64,000 bases of DNA from an uncultured Bacilli bacterium. Its GTDB lineage: Bacteria; Bacillota_I; Bacilli_A; RF39; UBA660. This document shows, piece by piece, positions 51,526 through 60,652 of this stretch (positions within the stretch are counted from its first letter, which is position 1; each line of letters begins with the position of its first letter). Both the position numbers and the translations under genes were made by a program. The DNA lies in contig CATNCE010000001.1 of the NCBI GenBank assembly GCA_950097225.1, forward strand, positions 112,451-176,450. The letters are read 5' to 3'. Below the pieces are notes generated by a model. That model was not told the origin of the DNA and did no database searches. It was given only the letters and a program-made list of their open reading frames with translations.

Positions 51526-53299
51526 AGAAAAATTGAACTTAGTTCCGCATTTACCAGGTAGTTATCAGATGAAGGACAAAAATGGCGTTATTATATATGT
51601 TGGTAAAGCCAAGGATTTAAAAAATCGTCTTTCATCTTATTTTACTGGAAGAGTTACTGGGAAAACTAAAAAATTGGTTTCAGAAATAGTTGATTTCGAA
51701 TATATAGTTACATCATCAGAGTTAGAATCATTTATATTGGAGATAAATTTAATTAAAAAGTATGATCCTAAATATAATATTCTTTTAAGAGATGATAAAA
51801 GTTATCCATATATTCAATATCGTAGAGATCCACATCCTATGCTTAAAGTAGTCCGTTATTTGCATGTGAAAAAAAGTAATGGAAAGCATTTGTTTGGTCC
51901 ATATGTTAATGCCTATGCAGCAAGGCGTATGGTTAATTTGATAAATCGTCTTTATCCCTTGCGAAAGTGTGATAATCTAGGAAAAGATGTCTGTTTGTTT
52001 TATCATATACATGAGTGTTTAGGCTATTGTGTCAAAAATACATCAGCATATGAAATTAATAAGATGGAGGAAGAAATATTAGCTATTTTAAATGGTAATG
52101 ATGATATTTTAATCAATAAATTAATGGGATTAATTCAGAAACACTCAGAGAATATGAATTATGAAGTGGCACTGGAATTAAAAAATGAGCTTGATTATAT
52201 TAAGATTGTCATGGAAAAACAAAAAGTAGAACTACACGATTTCATCAATCGTGATGTAATAAATTATTATTTTCAAAATGGTTTTATTTCGATTGAGATA
52301 TTCTTTATTAGAAATGGTAAATTAGTTGGCCAGAAAAATAATATTATGCCAGTTAATGATGATTATATAGATGATATTGAGTCATATGTTGCTCTATTTT
52401 ATAGTAAACATGAAGTTCCTAAGGAAATTATTACTACTAGTGAACTTAATTTGGATGTTTTAAGTAGTGTATTAAATACTAAAGTTATCAATGTTACTAA
52501 GGGCGATAAGAAGAGAATTTTGGATTTGGCTTATACTAATGCCAAGATCAGTTTAGAAAATAATTTTGAAACAATTACGCGAGAAATTGAGAGAACTAGT
52601 GGAGCTAATGAAGAGCTAGAGGAATTACTAGGAATTAAGATTAATCGAATTGATTCTTTTGATAATTCTAATTTATTTGGTTCTTATGCTGTTTCAGGGA
52701 TGGTTGTTTATAAGGATGGTAAGCCTAGTAAAAATGATTATCGTAAGTACAAGGTGTCAGTTGATGTTAATGATGATTATCATACTATGAAAGAAGTCAC
52801 TTATAGAAGGTATTATCGAGCTTTGATCGAGCATACTGAGTTACCAGATTTAATACTTGCTGATGGAGGAATTACGCAGGTTAATGCGATAAAAGAAACT
52901 TTAGAGTCATTGGGACTTGATAAGAAAATCAAGGTGTGTGGAATGATTAAGAATGATAAGCATCGCACTAATGAGCTTTTAGATGGGGATACTTTAGAGA
53001 CTATTCCGATTGAAAGAACGAGCAATGTATTTCATTATTTAACGCGTATTCAAGATGAAGTGCACAGATATACGATTAATTATCATCGTACACTGAGAAG
53101 TAAAGGTTCTATTTCCTCTTTATTGGATAATATTGAAGGAATTGGGGCTGTACGTAAAAAAGAATTAATTAAACGCTTTGGTAGTGTTAAAAAGATGAGT
53201 GAGGCTAGTGTGGAGGAATTAAAGGAGATTGTTCCTGAGAATGTGGCGGTTAATATTGGCAAATATTTAACAGACTTTTTGAATAAAAATGTTGATTAG
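51518..53299 (+). CDS. uvrC: Excinuclease ABC subunit C
   Basis: UvrC (593 aa) makes both incisions in nucleotide excision repair. The GIY-YIG domain is at the start (LPGSYQMKDKNGVIIYVGKA), the UVR motif near 200 (VALELKNELDYI), the RNase H-like 3'-to-5' nuclease domain follows (IDSFDNSNLFGSYAVSGMVV), and tandem HhH motifs end the protein (NIEGIGAVRKKELIKRFGS). It is translated with the phosphatase. Confidence 0.96.
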   Translation: MIKEKLNLVPHLPGSYQMKDKNGVIIYVGKAKDLKNRLSSYFTGRVTGKTKKLVSEIVDFEYIVTSSELESFILEINLIKKYDPKYNILLRDDKSYPYIQYRRDPHPMLKVVRYLHVKKSNGKHLFGPYVNAYAARRMVNLINRLYPLRKCDNLGKDVCLFYHIHECLGYCVKNTSAYEINKMEEEILAILNGNDDILINKLMGLIQKHSENMNYEVALELKNELDYIKIVMEKQKVELHDFINRDVINYYFQNGFISIEIFFIRNGKLVGQKNNIMPVNDDYIDDIESYVALFYSKHEVPKEIITTSELNLDVLSSVLNTKVINVTKGDKKRILDLAYTNAKISLENNFETITREIERTSGANEELEELLGIKINRIDSFDNSNLFGSYAVSGMVVYKDGKPSKNDYRKYKVSVDVNDDYHTMKEVTYRRYYRALIEHTELPDLILADGGITQVNAIKETLESLGLDKKIKVCGMIKNDKHRTNELLDGDTLETIPIERTSNVFHYLTRIQDEVHRYTINYHRTLRSKGSISSLLDNIEGIGAVRKKELIKRFGSVKKMSEASVEELKEIVPENVAVNIGKYLTDFLNKNVD

Positions 53300-53320
53300 G
53301 TTATGGATTTATTATAAAAT
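53292..53320 (+). promoter_or_regulatory. Promoter of the 153-aa membrane protein gene
   Basis: TTGATT (53292-53297), 17-nt spacer, TAAAAT (53315-53320). Confidence 0.5.
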
Positions 53321-53340
53321 GTCTTTAGGATAGTGATAAT

Positions 53341-53802
53341 ATGGCAAAAGATATATATGGCGGAAGAAAAATGTATGTAGGGCCTTGGTTTTTTATTTTG
53401 ATAATTCCAATTGGTTTGATTATAATATGTTTCTTATATGATTTTGGTAGAGGAAATGCTGAACGTGCTAAGTTAGATCTTGATACAAAAGAAATTTTAA
53501 CTGAGGTATTAAATCGTGAGGGATTAGAAACTCTTGATGAGATGCGTGATTTTGCTGAACGTCAATATAAATTAAAAGGCTATGATCCAGAAGATTTGAC
53601 TTTTACAGAAGAAGATAATGGACAATATATTATAGCTACGTATAATCAGTACACTAGTGTCATAGGAGAGTTATCGTTTGGTTTAGTTCGTAGCAAGAGA
53701 ATATCGGTTCATTCGGCTTATAAAGGATATTTTAATGAATTTAAAGAGATTGTAATAGAAAAATATGTTGAGGATGATACTGAAGATCTGCTAGTTGATT
53801 AA
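53341..53802 (+). CDS. Single-pass membrane protein of unknown function
   Basis: A 153-aa protein: 14 N-terminal residues, a membrane helix at about 15-34 (GPWFFILIIPIGLIIICFLY) and an outward acidic domain. No family recognised. TTAGGATAGTGAT precedes ATG 53341. It lies just before the surface-protein island but is separated by a strong terminator, so it need not belong to it. Confidence 0.7.
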   Translation: MAKDIYGGRKMYVGPWFFILIIPIGLIIICFLYDFGRGNAERAKLDLDTKEILTEVLNREGLETLDEMRDFAERQYKLKGYDPEDLTFTEEDNGQYIIATYNQYTSVIGELSFGLVRSKRISVHSAYKGYFNEFKEIVIEKYVEDDTEDLLVD

Positions 53803-53827
53803 GAGAATTTTGTATTCTCTTTTTTTC
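53801..53827 (+). terminator. Terminator before the surface-protein island
   Basis: AAGAGAAT (53801-53808), 5-nt loop, ATTCTCTT (53814-53821), then TTTTT. Confidence 0.88.
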
Positions 53828-53836
53828 GACAATTAT

Positions 53837-53880
53837 TTACAACATATACATTGTAAGTGAAAGTGATTTTATGATACAAT
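53837..53880 (+). promoter_or_regulatory. Promoter and inverted repeat before the lectin-like surface gene
   Basis: TTGTAA (53851-53856), 18-nt spacer, TGA-TACAAT (box 53875-53880). The -35 is one arm of the inverted repeat TTACAA-N8-TTGTAA (53837-53856), a possible operator centred about 40 bases before the expected start. Confidence 0.55.
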
Positions 53881-53904
53881 ACTCATGAGAATAGGATGTT
53901 GCTT

Positions 53905-55590
53905 ATGAAAAAGAAAAGTATCATATATTTCTTTGTTATCGCACTTGTAATTGGATTTGCTAGTGTAACAGCAAACTTAATCATAAATAATACTTTAAAT
54001 ATTGGTTTTAATAATGCTTTCCTAGATAATGTTATATTTATAAATACTAAAACTGATGGAAAGGCATCAATTAGTTTAGATGGAAAAACAATCAGTTATG
54101 AAGCAAAAGAGTTAACTAGCATAAATGAAGGAAACACTTTAACATTTTGGATAAAAAATGAAAATACTCAATATGATGTCGAAGCCATTATATCTTGTAG
54201 TATTGATAATGCATCAGAGAATATCAAAGATTTAGTAAGTATATCAGTTGAACCTAAAAGTTTTACTTTAGCAAGTAATGAAGTAAAAAGTGGAGAAGTC
54301 AGAATAGAAATGACTAGTGTTGTTACTGAAAGTATAGATGGAAACTTCACATGTGAACTAATAGCAACACCAGTAGAAAGAGAAGAAACAGGTGTAATAA
54401 CTGATACATGTGTAAATGCATTAAATGGAGCTGATCCTGTAATAAATGGTGAGTTAATACCTGTTGAATTAGACGATAATGGTATTGTTACATATTCAGA
54501 TAAAGGTGAGTCTTGGTACAACTATTGTGAGCGAAAATGGGCCAATGCGGTGATATTAGTTGATAGTCCATCAAAGATTTATAATGTAGGTGATACAATC
54601 CAAGAGAGTGATATTGAATCATACTTCGTGTGGATACCAAGATATAGATACAAACTATTCCATACCAACCAAGCTGATGGGGTTACTGATAAATTATCTG
54701 AAAGTAATGCTCAAGAAATCGAGATTAAGTTTGAAGGTAAGGAAACACCTGTATCCGTTGGTACTCAAGACGGAGAATGGTTAACCCATCCCGCATTCAC
54801 AAATTTCGATGTAAATGGCATATGGGTAGGAAAGTTCGAAACAGGGTATAAAGGAGCGACAACTGCATCAGCTGCAGCCGTAAATTCAAGTGATCCAACG
54901 AAAATCCAGGTGAAGCCAAATGTATATTCATGGAGAGGTAGTACTGTGGGTAACTTCTTCAAAGCTATGTATAATTATAATCGTGGGTTGGATTCGCATA
55001 TGATGAAAAATACTGAGTGGGGAGCAGTTGCATATCTATCACACTCAAAATACGGAATCAATACAGAAGTGCGAATCAATAATAATTCAAATTATTTAAC
55101 TGGCTATGCGGCAAATGCAAAGGACGCTGGGTCGAGTACAACAACAAACCAATCATACAACACTGAAACCGGATATTTAGCATCAACTACTGGTAATATA
55201 ACTGGGATTTATGACATGTCTGGTGGGTCTTGGGAGTATGTAGCAGGCTACCGCGATGGAAAAGTAGGAAGTAGTGGACTAACATTAATTGAGATAAGAG
55301 ATACATATAGTAGATATATAGATGTGTATGCAAATGATTCGTCGAAAACTACTTATAGTAAGCGAATACTAGGGGATGCGACGGGAGAGATGGGACCATT
55401 TCACGGAAGAGAACCGCAATATTATAATAACTGGTACAATGATTATTCGCACTTCGCAGAGGCTTCTTATCCTTGGTTTGCGCGTGGCGGCTCTCACGAT
55501 CATACCTCTAATGCGGGCCAGTTCTACTTCAGCAGGGATACTGGTGGATCCTATAGTTATGTTAGCGCGCGTCTCGTCTTATTGGGCTAA
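53905..55590 (+). CDS. Secreted protein: TasA/camelysin-like N-domain plus C-type-lectin/FGE-like domain
   Basis: A 561-aa exported protein. Residues 5-25 are a signal/anchor helix. Residues about 27-165 resemble a TasA/camelysin-type beta domain (GKASISLDGKTISYEAKELT, LTFWIKNENTQYDVEAII). From about 200 to the end lies a formylglycine-generating-enzyme/C-type-lectin-like fold: VWIPRYRYKLF, HMMKNTEWGAVAYLS, GIYDMSGGSWEYVAG, and an end built like diversity-generating variable regions (WFARGGSHDHTSNAG ... SARLVLLG). The 3' end is much richer in G+C than the surroundings. AGGA 8 nt upstream supports ATG 53905. A truncated paralogue follows. A ligand-binding surface role is inferred; no retroelement is present here. 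Confidence 0.8.
   Translation: MKKKSIIYFFVIALVIGFASVTANLIINNTLNIGFNNAFLDNVIFINTKTDGKASISLDGKTISYEAKELTSINEGNTLTFWIKNENTQYDVEAIISCSIDNASENIKDLVSISVEPKSFTLASNEVKSGEVRIEMTSVVTESIDGNFTCELIATPVEREETGVITDTCVNALNGADPVINGELIPVELDDNGIVTYSDKGESWYNYCERKWANAVILVDSPSKIYNVGDTIQESDIESYFVWIPRYRYKLFHTNQADGVTDKLSESNAQEIEIKFEGKETPVSVGTQDGEWLTHPAFTNFDVNGIWVGKFETGYKGATTASAAAVNSSDPTKIQVKPNVYSWRGSTVGNFFKAMYNYNRGLDSHMMKNTEWGAVAYLSHSKYGINTEVRINNNSNYLTGYAANAKDAGSSTTTNQSYNTETGYLASTTGNITGIYDMSGGSWEYVAGYRDGKVGSSGLTLIEIRDTYSRYIDVYANDSSKTTYSKRILGDATGEMGPFHGREPQYYNNWYNDYSHFAEASYPWFARGGSHDHTSNAGQFYFSRDTGGSYSYVSARLVLLG
54592..54662 (+). repeat. Conserved segment shared with the downstream cassette
   Basis: Compared with 55971-56041, I count 9 differences in 71 bases, all transitions and all silent. 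This is the best conserved piece of the two lectin-like cassettes, encoding the DTIQESDIES to YKLFH stretch. Confidence 0.9.
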
Positions 55591-55679
55591 GATAATTCTG
55601 TGTAAAAATTGTGTAGATAATGATAAAAAGTGCAATGCAAACACTTGTACAAAAAAATGCTATATTACTAATAGGGTAG

Positions 55680-56939
55680 TCCGCTAAAGATATCTTATAT
55701 AATTCAACTGATGAAGCCTGGGAGATCGATACAGTAGATGATGCATTAAATGATTTATATAATGCATGTGTATTAGGAGAACTGCCCGGATATGGAGGGG
55801 CTATAGCAAGCGCACCATTAATAAATGGGGATTTAGTGCCAATAATAATAGCGAGTGATGGAGTAGTAACAAAAGCAAATCCAAGTGAAAAATGGTATGA
55901 TTATAATAATAAAGAATGGGCTAATGCAGTAATATTAGTAGATAATCCAAGTAAACAATATCGTATAGGAGATACAATTCAGGAAAGTGATATTGAATCA
56001 TATTTTGTATGGATACCAAGATATAGATATAAGTTATTCCATGCTAATCAGGCAGATGGATATGAAAATAAATTATCTGAGAGTATAGCACAGGAAATCG
56101 AGATTGAGTTTGAGAGTAAAGATACGCCAGTGTCAACAGGAAGTAAGAATGGAGAATGGTTAACGCATCCAGCTTTCACAAACTTTGATGTCAATGGCAT
56201 CTGGGTAGGAAAATTTGAACTTGGTTATAAAGGAGCAACAAGTGCGTTTTCAGCTTGGGCAAACTCAAGTGATTCAACCAAAATCCAAATAAAGCCTAAT
56301 GTATATCCGTGGAATGGTAATTCTATAGGCAATTATTTCAAGGCTATGTATAATTATAAACGTGATTTAGACTCGCATATGATGAAAAATACCGAGTGGG
56401 GAGCAGTGGCTTATTTATCCCAGTCGAAATATGGGATAAATACAAAAATAGAAACTAATAGTAATTCGGGATTTTTAACAGGGTATGCAACTGCAAATCA
56501 TCCCTATAATACAGAAACTGGCTATTTGGCTTCAACTACTGACAATATAAGCGGGATTTACGATATGTCTGGGGGAATTGATGAGTATGTAGCTGGATAT
56601 ATAGATGGAAATGTTGGAAATAGTGGTTTAACACTGGATGAAATAAGGAATACCTATAATAAATATATAGATGTATATGCAAGTAGTAGTGCGGCAACGA
56701 CATATAGCAATCGTATGCTAGGAGATGCAACCGGAGAGATGGGGCCATTCTATTATAATGGATCTAATTATCGAAACAACTGGTATGATGATTATTCGTA
56801 CTTTGTGGACTCTTCCTCCCCTTGGTTCCGTCGCGGCGGAGCTAGTTCAAGAGCACCTGGTTTATTTAATTTTCGGGGGAGGAGTACTATGGGAGGCGGT
56901 AGCGTAAGTGATTCTTCTCGTCTCGTTTTATTAGGATAG
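55680..56939 (+). pseudogene. 5'-truncated paralogous lectin-like cassette, probably silent
   Basis: An open frame of 419 codons follows a TAG at 55677 and matches the preceding gene from WANAVILVD to the end. It lacks a signal peptide and TasA-like domain; its first residues (SAKDILYNSTDEAWEIDT, then VDDALNDLYNACV) are a different leader. The first in-frame candidate start is GTG 55836, without a clear ribosome binding site, and no promoter is visible. The C-terminal end differs strongly from its neighbour (WFRRGGASSRAPGLFNFRGR against WFARGGSHDHTSNAGQFYF) while the flanks agree (GDATGEMGPF before, SSRLVLLG after). It is either a decayed gene or a donor cassette for recombination. The 89 bases before it hold no supported gene. 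Confidence 0.72.
55971..56041 (+). repeat. Conserved segment shared with the upstream cassette
   Basis: Partner of 54592-54662 (62 of 71 bases identical by direct count). Confidence 0.9.
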
Positions 56940-56992
56940 TATGGTGATTTTGTGTGTAAGAATTATTTTATTTAAAATTTAATTTTGTATTG

Positions 56993-57024
56993 AGGATAGA
57001 TGCTTGTTGGGTCTATCCTTTTTT
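56993..57024 (+). terminator. Terminator after the lectin cassettes
   Basis: AGGATAGA (56993-57000), 11-nt loop, TCTATCCT (57012-57019), then TTTTT. Confidence 0.88.
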
Positions 57025-57103
57025 GTGGAGTTGTTAACCACTATTTTGTTAGATTATGATGAATTTTGGAAAAAATTGTAATGAAAAAAATAAAATAGTA
57101 TGT

Positions 57104-57109
57104 TATAAT
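57104..57109 (+). promoter_or_regulatory. Extended -10 box of the fibre-locus operon
   Basis: TGT-TATAAT with no good -35; start near 57116, 32 bases before the next ATG. Confidence 0.5.
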
Positions 57110-57147
57110 TTCTATTATAGAGGATTCGCGATTAAGAGGTGTAATTC

Positions 57148-60100
57148 ATGGAGAAGAGAAGATTTGGAAAAATATGGCTTTGTGCAGCTATTTTAGTGAG
57201 TGTTTGTTTAGTTGCTAAATTAATTCCTAGTATGGCAAGGGTTAAAAATCGTGTTGCAACAGAAATCTCTACAGTTTGGGATGGGAGTGTTGCTAATAGT
57301 TACCGAAGTGGGAAAGGGACTAAAAGTGATCCATATATTATAGCTACTGGTTCTGAACTTGCGTATTTTGGTAAAATGCTTGAAATAACTAATTATAGTG
57401 GGACTTATTTTGCTTTAAGTAATGATATTTTGCTAAATGAAGGAATATTTTCTTATGATGATGGGCTTAAATATACTTTAAATAAGAGCTCTTTCTATCT
57501 TGATTCTAAGACTGGTAATTTTTATGATACTTCTGATTTATCAGGTGTAAAAATAGGAACTGTTAATAGTTTTAAAACTTTGAAAAACTTCAAGGGACAT
57601 TTTGATGGCAAGAGTTATACAATTTATGGAGCTTTTATAAATGGGGAAAATGATGAAATTGGTTTATTTAGTAATCTTGAGGGAAATATTACTGATTTAT
57701 ATGTAACTAATGCATCTATTAATGAAGGTAATGTTACTGGTTTGGTAACAAGTGCTAAAAATGCGACTTTAACAAATGTGGTTTTTAATGGTGTTGTCAT
57801 TGGAAAAAATGAGGATAGAGTACTTGATAAGAGTATTATGTTAGATGATTATATTGTTGATGGGAGTGCCAATATTCTTGTTGATGATGCGGAATTAAGA
57901 GGTTTCTATGGGGTGCGAAATTTAACTTTATCAGGTAAATGTGATGCTGATTTTCTTATTGATGGGGAAAATATTTCTTGTGTATCTGGTCAATTTGAAA
58001 CAGGGTTAAATCCTTTGAAGTCTAATTTTGAAGTTGCTTCTAGTGTAATTAATAATCTTTTAGAATTGAAAGTTAATGTTAGTTCTGTAGGAAATATTGC
58101 CGCAGGGATTGTTGGTTATGGTGAAAATATAACGTTAAAAAATGTTGTTAATAAGGCATTTGTAAAAGGCAATAGTGAAGGTGCTGGCTTAGTTGGTGTT
58201 GCTGTTAATAAGTTAGTGATATCTAATAGTTATAATAATGGGAATGTCGATACTTTAGGGAATCATGGAGCATTAGTTGGCCGTGTATATTCGTTAAGTG
58301 CGCTTTCTAGTATAAATAATAGTTATAATGATGGGGACGACATTGGACTTGTTGGGATGGTTGTTGGTTCTCAAGATTATCTTAGTATAACGAATTCTTT
58401 TGATATTGTTAGTAATGGTAATCTTATTCGTGATATTCAAGAGTCAGTAGTTAATTTAAATGGTGTTTATGGTTTACAAACCAATAAGTATTTGGATGGA
58501 GTAACAACAGGGAATGTTGTTAAAATCTCTAAGGCTCAGTTGATGAGCAGAGACTATCTTATCAATAACTTGCATTTTTCTGAATTTGTCGATTTAGAAG
58601 ACACAGCTACTAATTCTAATAATGTGTGGATTTATGAAGATGGATATTTGCCAATTTTATATGTTGATGATATTAAGAATCCTTTTGTAACTCTTAATTT
58701 AGGGAATTATTCGTGGAATAACTTAGGATTTGATGATAAAAAGATTAATTTCTCATCTTCAGTTGCATTTGCAATAAATGATGCTAATGACACAAGACCA
58801 ATAAAAGAAAGTTATTATTATATAAGTAAAAGTGCACAACCTTTAACAAAGACTCAAATTGATGCAATTGATACGTGGACTAAGTATGATAATATTGTAT
58901 CTATCAGTGAAGATGGTTTTTATGTTTTATATGTAAAAGCATATGACTATGACGGCAACGAAGTAATTATAAATTCGGATGTCTTGGTTGTTGATACTTT
59001 TGGATCTGATGTTTTAATAACTTTGGGAGAGCGTAAGTGGAGCTTATTTAGTGAAGATTTGGACTCGGCTTTTATAGATGATAATGCTAAAGTGGAAGTA
59101 AGTGCTACTGATGATTTATCAGGGGTTAAATATGTCCAGTATTATGTGACTGATGCTAAGTTAAACAATGATGAGTTAGATAATTTAAATTGGAGTAATT
59201 ATGAAGAAGCAATTAGCATTGATAAGCTTGGAACTTATGTGATTTATGTTCGCGTAACTGATAATGCTTTAAATGAAACTATAATTAATACAGATTATAT
59301 TATATATGGAGGGTATACCTTGAATAAGGTAGTAGTAGCTTCAGAGGAAATTGCTGATGCTAGTTTCCAAATTAGTTCTGGGTCTAAACTTGAATATAAT
59401 TTTAGTTATCAAGATCATCACTATTTCGATGATGGGGATCATCATAATGTTGTATTTAATAGAAATGTACCTAATGGGACTAAGCTTATTTTGATGGATA
59501 ATATAAGTAAGAAAGTTTATTCATATATCGTTAGTAGTGATAGTTTAGTTATTCCTTTTACTAGCTTTAGTGTATTAGGTAAAGGCAATATGTATAAGAA
59601 CTTCCAAGAGAAAACAGGAGACATTGATAAAGAAGATTATACAGTTGTAGTTGATTTTTCTGATACTATAAAGCCTAGTATAAGTGATTTAACAGTATCT
59701 ATTGATGTTCGTGATAAGAATGCTTATGTGTCGCGTTCAACGATAAAGAATACATTAAAAACGCTTAGCGTTATAGAAAATGCTGATGCTAATGTTACAT
59801 TAAGAAGCACTTATGTGGGAGATGGAATAAAGTATAATGTTGATTCTTTAGAGTTGATTGACTTATCTTTAGGTCTTCAAAATGTTACCAATGAATTTGG
59901 AATCATTAGAGATTCGAGTATTCTGTCAAAGCAGATGGGCATTGCTATTAAACTCGTTAATAAAGATGGAGTGACTATCGATAAAAGTAATATGCGCAAT
60001 ATCGAGTTTAAAATTGATGGAGAGTATTATTCTCCTGATTCAGATGGGGTTACGCGAATTAAGATTGGTGATGCATCTGCGTCCGTTTCAAAAACTTTGA

Positions 60101-60639
60101 TGGTCTTAACTTCGGCTAGTAATGCGACACTTTCTGCTGGTGAATATTATTTGTCAGTAACGCCAATACTTGCTTATGATGGTATGTATGGTGGAATAAG
60201 TACTAGTGAAAATATAGTTATTCCAGTGATTTTTGATAATGCTTTAGATAATAATGAAACGTATTCATTTAAAATTGAAAGTGAATCTGATTATAGAGTT
60301 TTATATAAAAAAGATGGTGTTGTCTCTTTAAATTATGAAGTTATAAGTGATAACTCTATTAAGAATTCGAACGTACGCGTGATGCTATATAAAAAAGATA
60401 AATTGACAGCTTATGATCAAAAATATTCTTTAATAGATTTAAATGATTATTTAGTTAATCCACTTAATGCTGTAACAGCAAATGTCTATTATGCTTTGAC
60501 CGATTTTAGCTCAGGTAATAAATTTAGTTTAAATATTGATTTAGCGCGTTTAGAAGCAAATGGTTATGAGATTGTCTTTGCTCTTTATGATGATAGTAAA
60601 AAAGTGGGAATGATTAAAGAGAAGTTCATTGTTAGATAG
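57148..60639 (+). CDS. Very large secreted surface protein with beta-helix (GLUG-like) and Ig-like regions
   Basis: A 1163-aa exported protein. A basic start and hydrophobic helix (about 9-27) form a signal/anchor, followed by WDGSVANSYRSGKGTKSDPY, the usual opening of GLUG/right-handed beta-helix surface proteins. Residues about 60-480 are irregular beta-helix-like repeats (FKGHFDGKSYTIYGAF, GAGLVGV, NSYNNGNVDTLG). From about 520, Ig-like units with ATDDLSGVKYVQYYV and YVIYVRVTDNALNE recur. The last 400 residues are unassigned beta-rich sequence. No LPxTG sorting motif is seen. It starts the likely operon with the TasA-like genes (13 bases to the next start). Adhesin or fibre-anchor role inferred. 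Confidence 0.8.
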   Translation: MEKRRFGKIWLCAAILVSVCLVAKLIPSMARVKNRVATEISTVWDGSVANSYRSGKGTKSDPYIIATGSELAYFGKMLEITNYSGTYFALSNDILLNEGIFSYDDGLKYTLNKSSFYLDSKTGNFYDTSDLSGVKIGTVNSFKTLKNFKGHFDGKSYTIYGAFINGENDEIGLFSNLEGNITDLYVTNASINEGNVTGLVTSAKNATLTNVVFNGVVIGKNEDRVLDKSIMLDDYIVDGSANILVDDAELRGFYGVRNLTLSGKCDADFLIDGENISCVSGQFETGLNPLKSNFEVASSVINNLLELKVNVSSVGNIAAGIVGYGENITLKNVVNKAFVKGNSEGAGLVGVAVNKLVISNSYNNGNVDTLGNHGALVGRVYSLSALSSINNSYNDGDDIGLVGMVVGSQDYLSITNSFDIVSNGNLIRDIQESVVNLNGVYGLQTNKYLDGVTTGNVVKISKAQLMSRDYLINNLHFSEFVDLEDTATNSNNVWIYEDGYLPILYVDDIKNPFVTLNLGNYSWNNLGFDDKKINFSSSVAFAINDANDTRPIKESYYYISKSAQPLTKTQIDAIDTWTKYDNIVSISEDGFYVLYVKAYDYDGNEVIINSDVLVVDTFGSDVLITLGERKWSLFSEDLDSAFIDDNAKVEVSATDDLSGVKYVQYYVTDAKLNNDELDNLNWSNYEEAISIDKLGTYVIYVRVTDNALNETIINTDYIIYGGYTLNKVVVASEEIADASFQISSGSKLEYNFSYQDHHYFDDGDHHNVVFNRNVPNGTKLILMDNISKKVYSYIVSSDSLVIPFTSFSVLGKGNMYKNFQEKTGDIDKEDYTVVVDFSDTIKPSISDLTVSIDVRDKNAYVSRSTIKNTLKTLSVIENADANVTLRSTYVGDGIKYNVDSLELIDLSLGLQNVTNEFGIIRDSSILSKQMGIAIKLVNKDGVTIDKSNMRNIEFKIDGEYYSPDSDGVTRIKIGDASASVSKTLMVLTSASNATLSAGEYYLSVTPILAYDGMYGGISTSENIVIPVIFDNALDNNETYSFKIESESDYRVLYKKDGVVSLNYEVISDNSIKNSNVRVMLYKKDKLTAYDQKYSLIDLNDYLVNPLNAVTANVYYALTDFSSGNKFSLNIDLARLEANGYEIVFALYDDSKKVGMIKEKFIVR

Positions 60640-60652
60640 GAGTAGTGGTATT

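Noticed and set aside
55376-55687. Alternative frame over the end of the lectin-like gene with a Cys-rich end
   Set aside because: It overlaps the strongly conserved lectin-like frame for most of its length and lacks a ribosome binding site.
53905-56939. Diversity-generating retroelement
   Set aside because: The target-like fold is present, but no reverse transcriptase and no template repeat are seen in the window, so a retroelement is not annotated.
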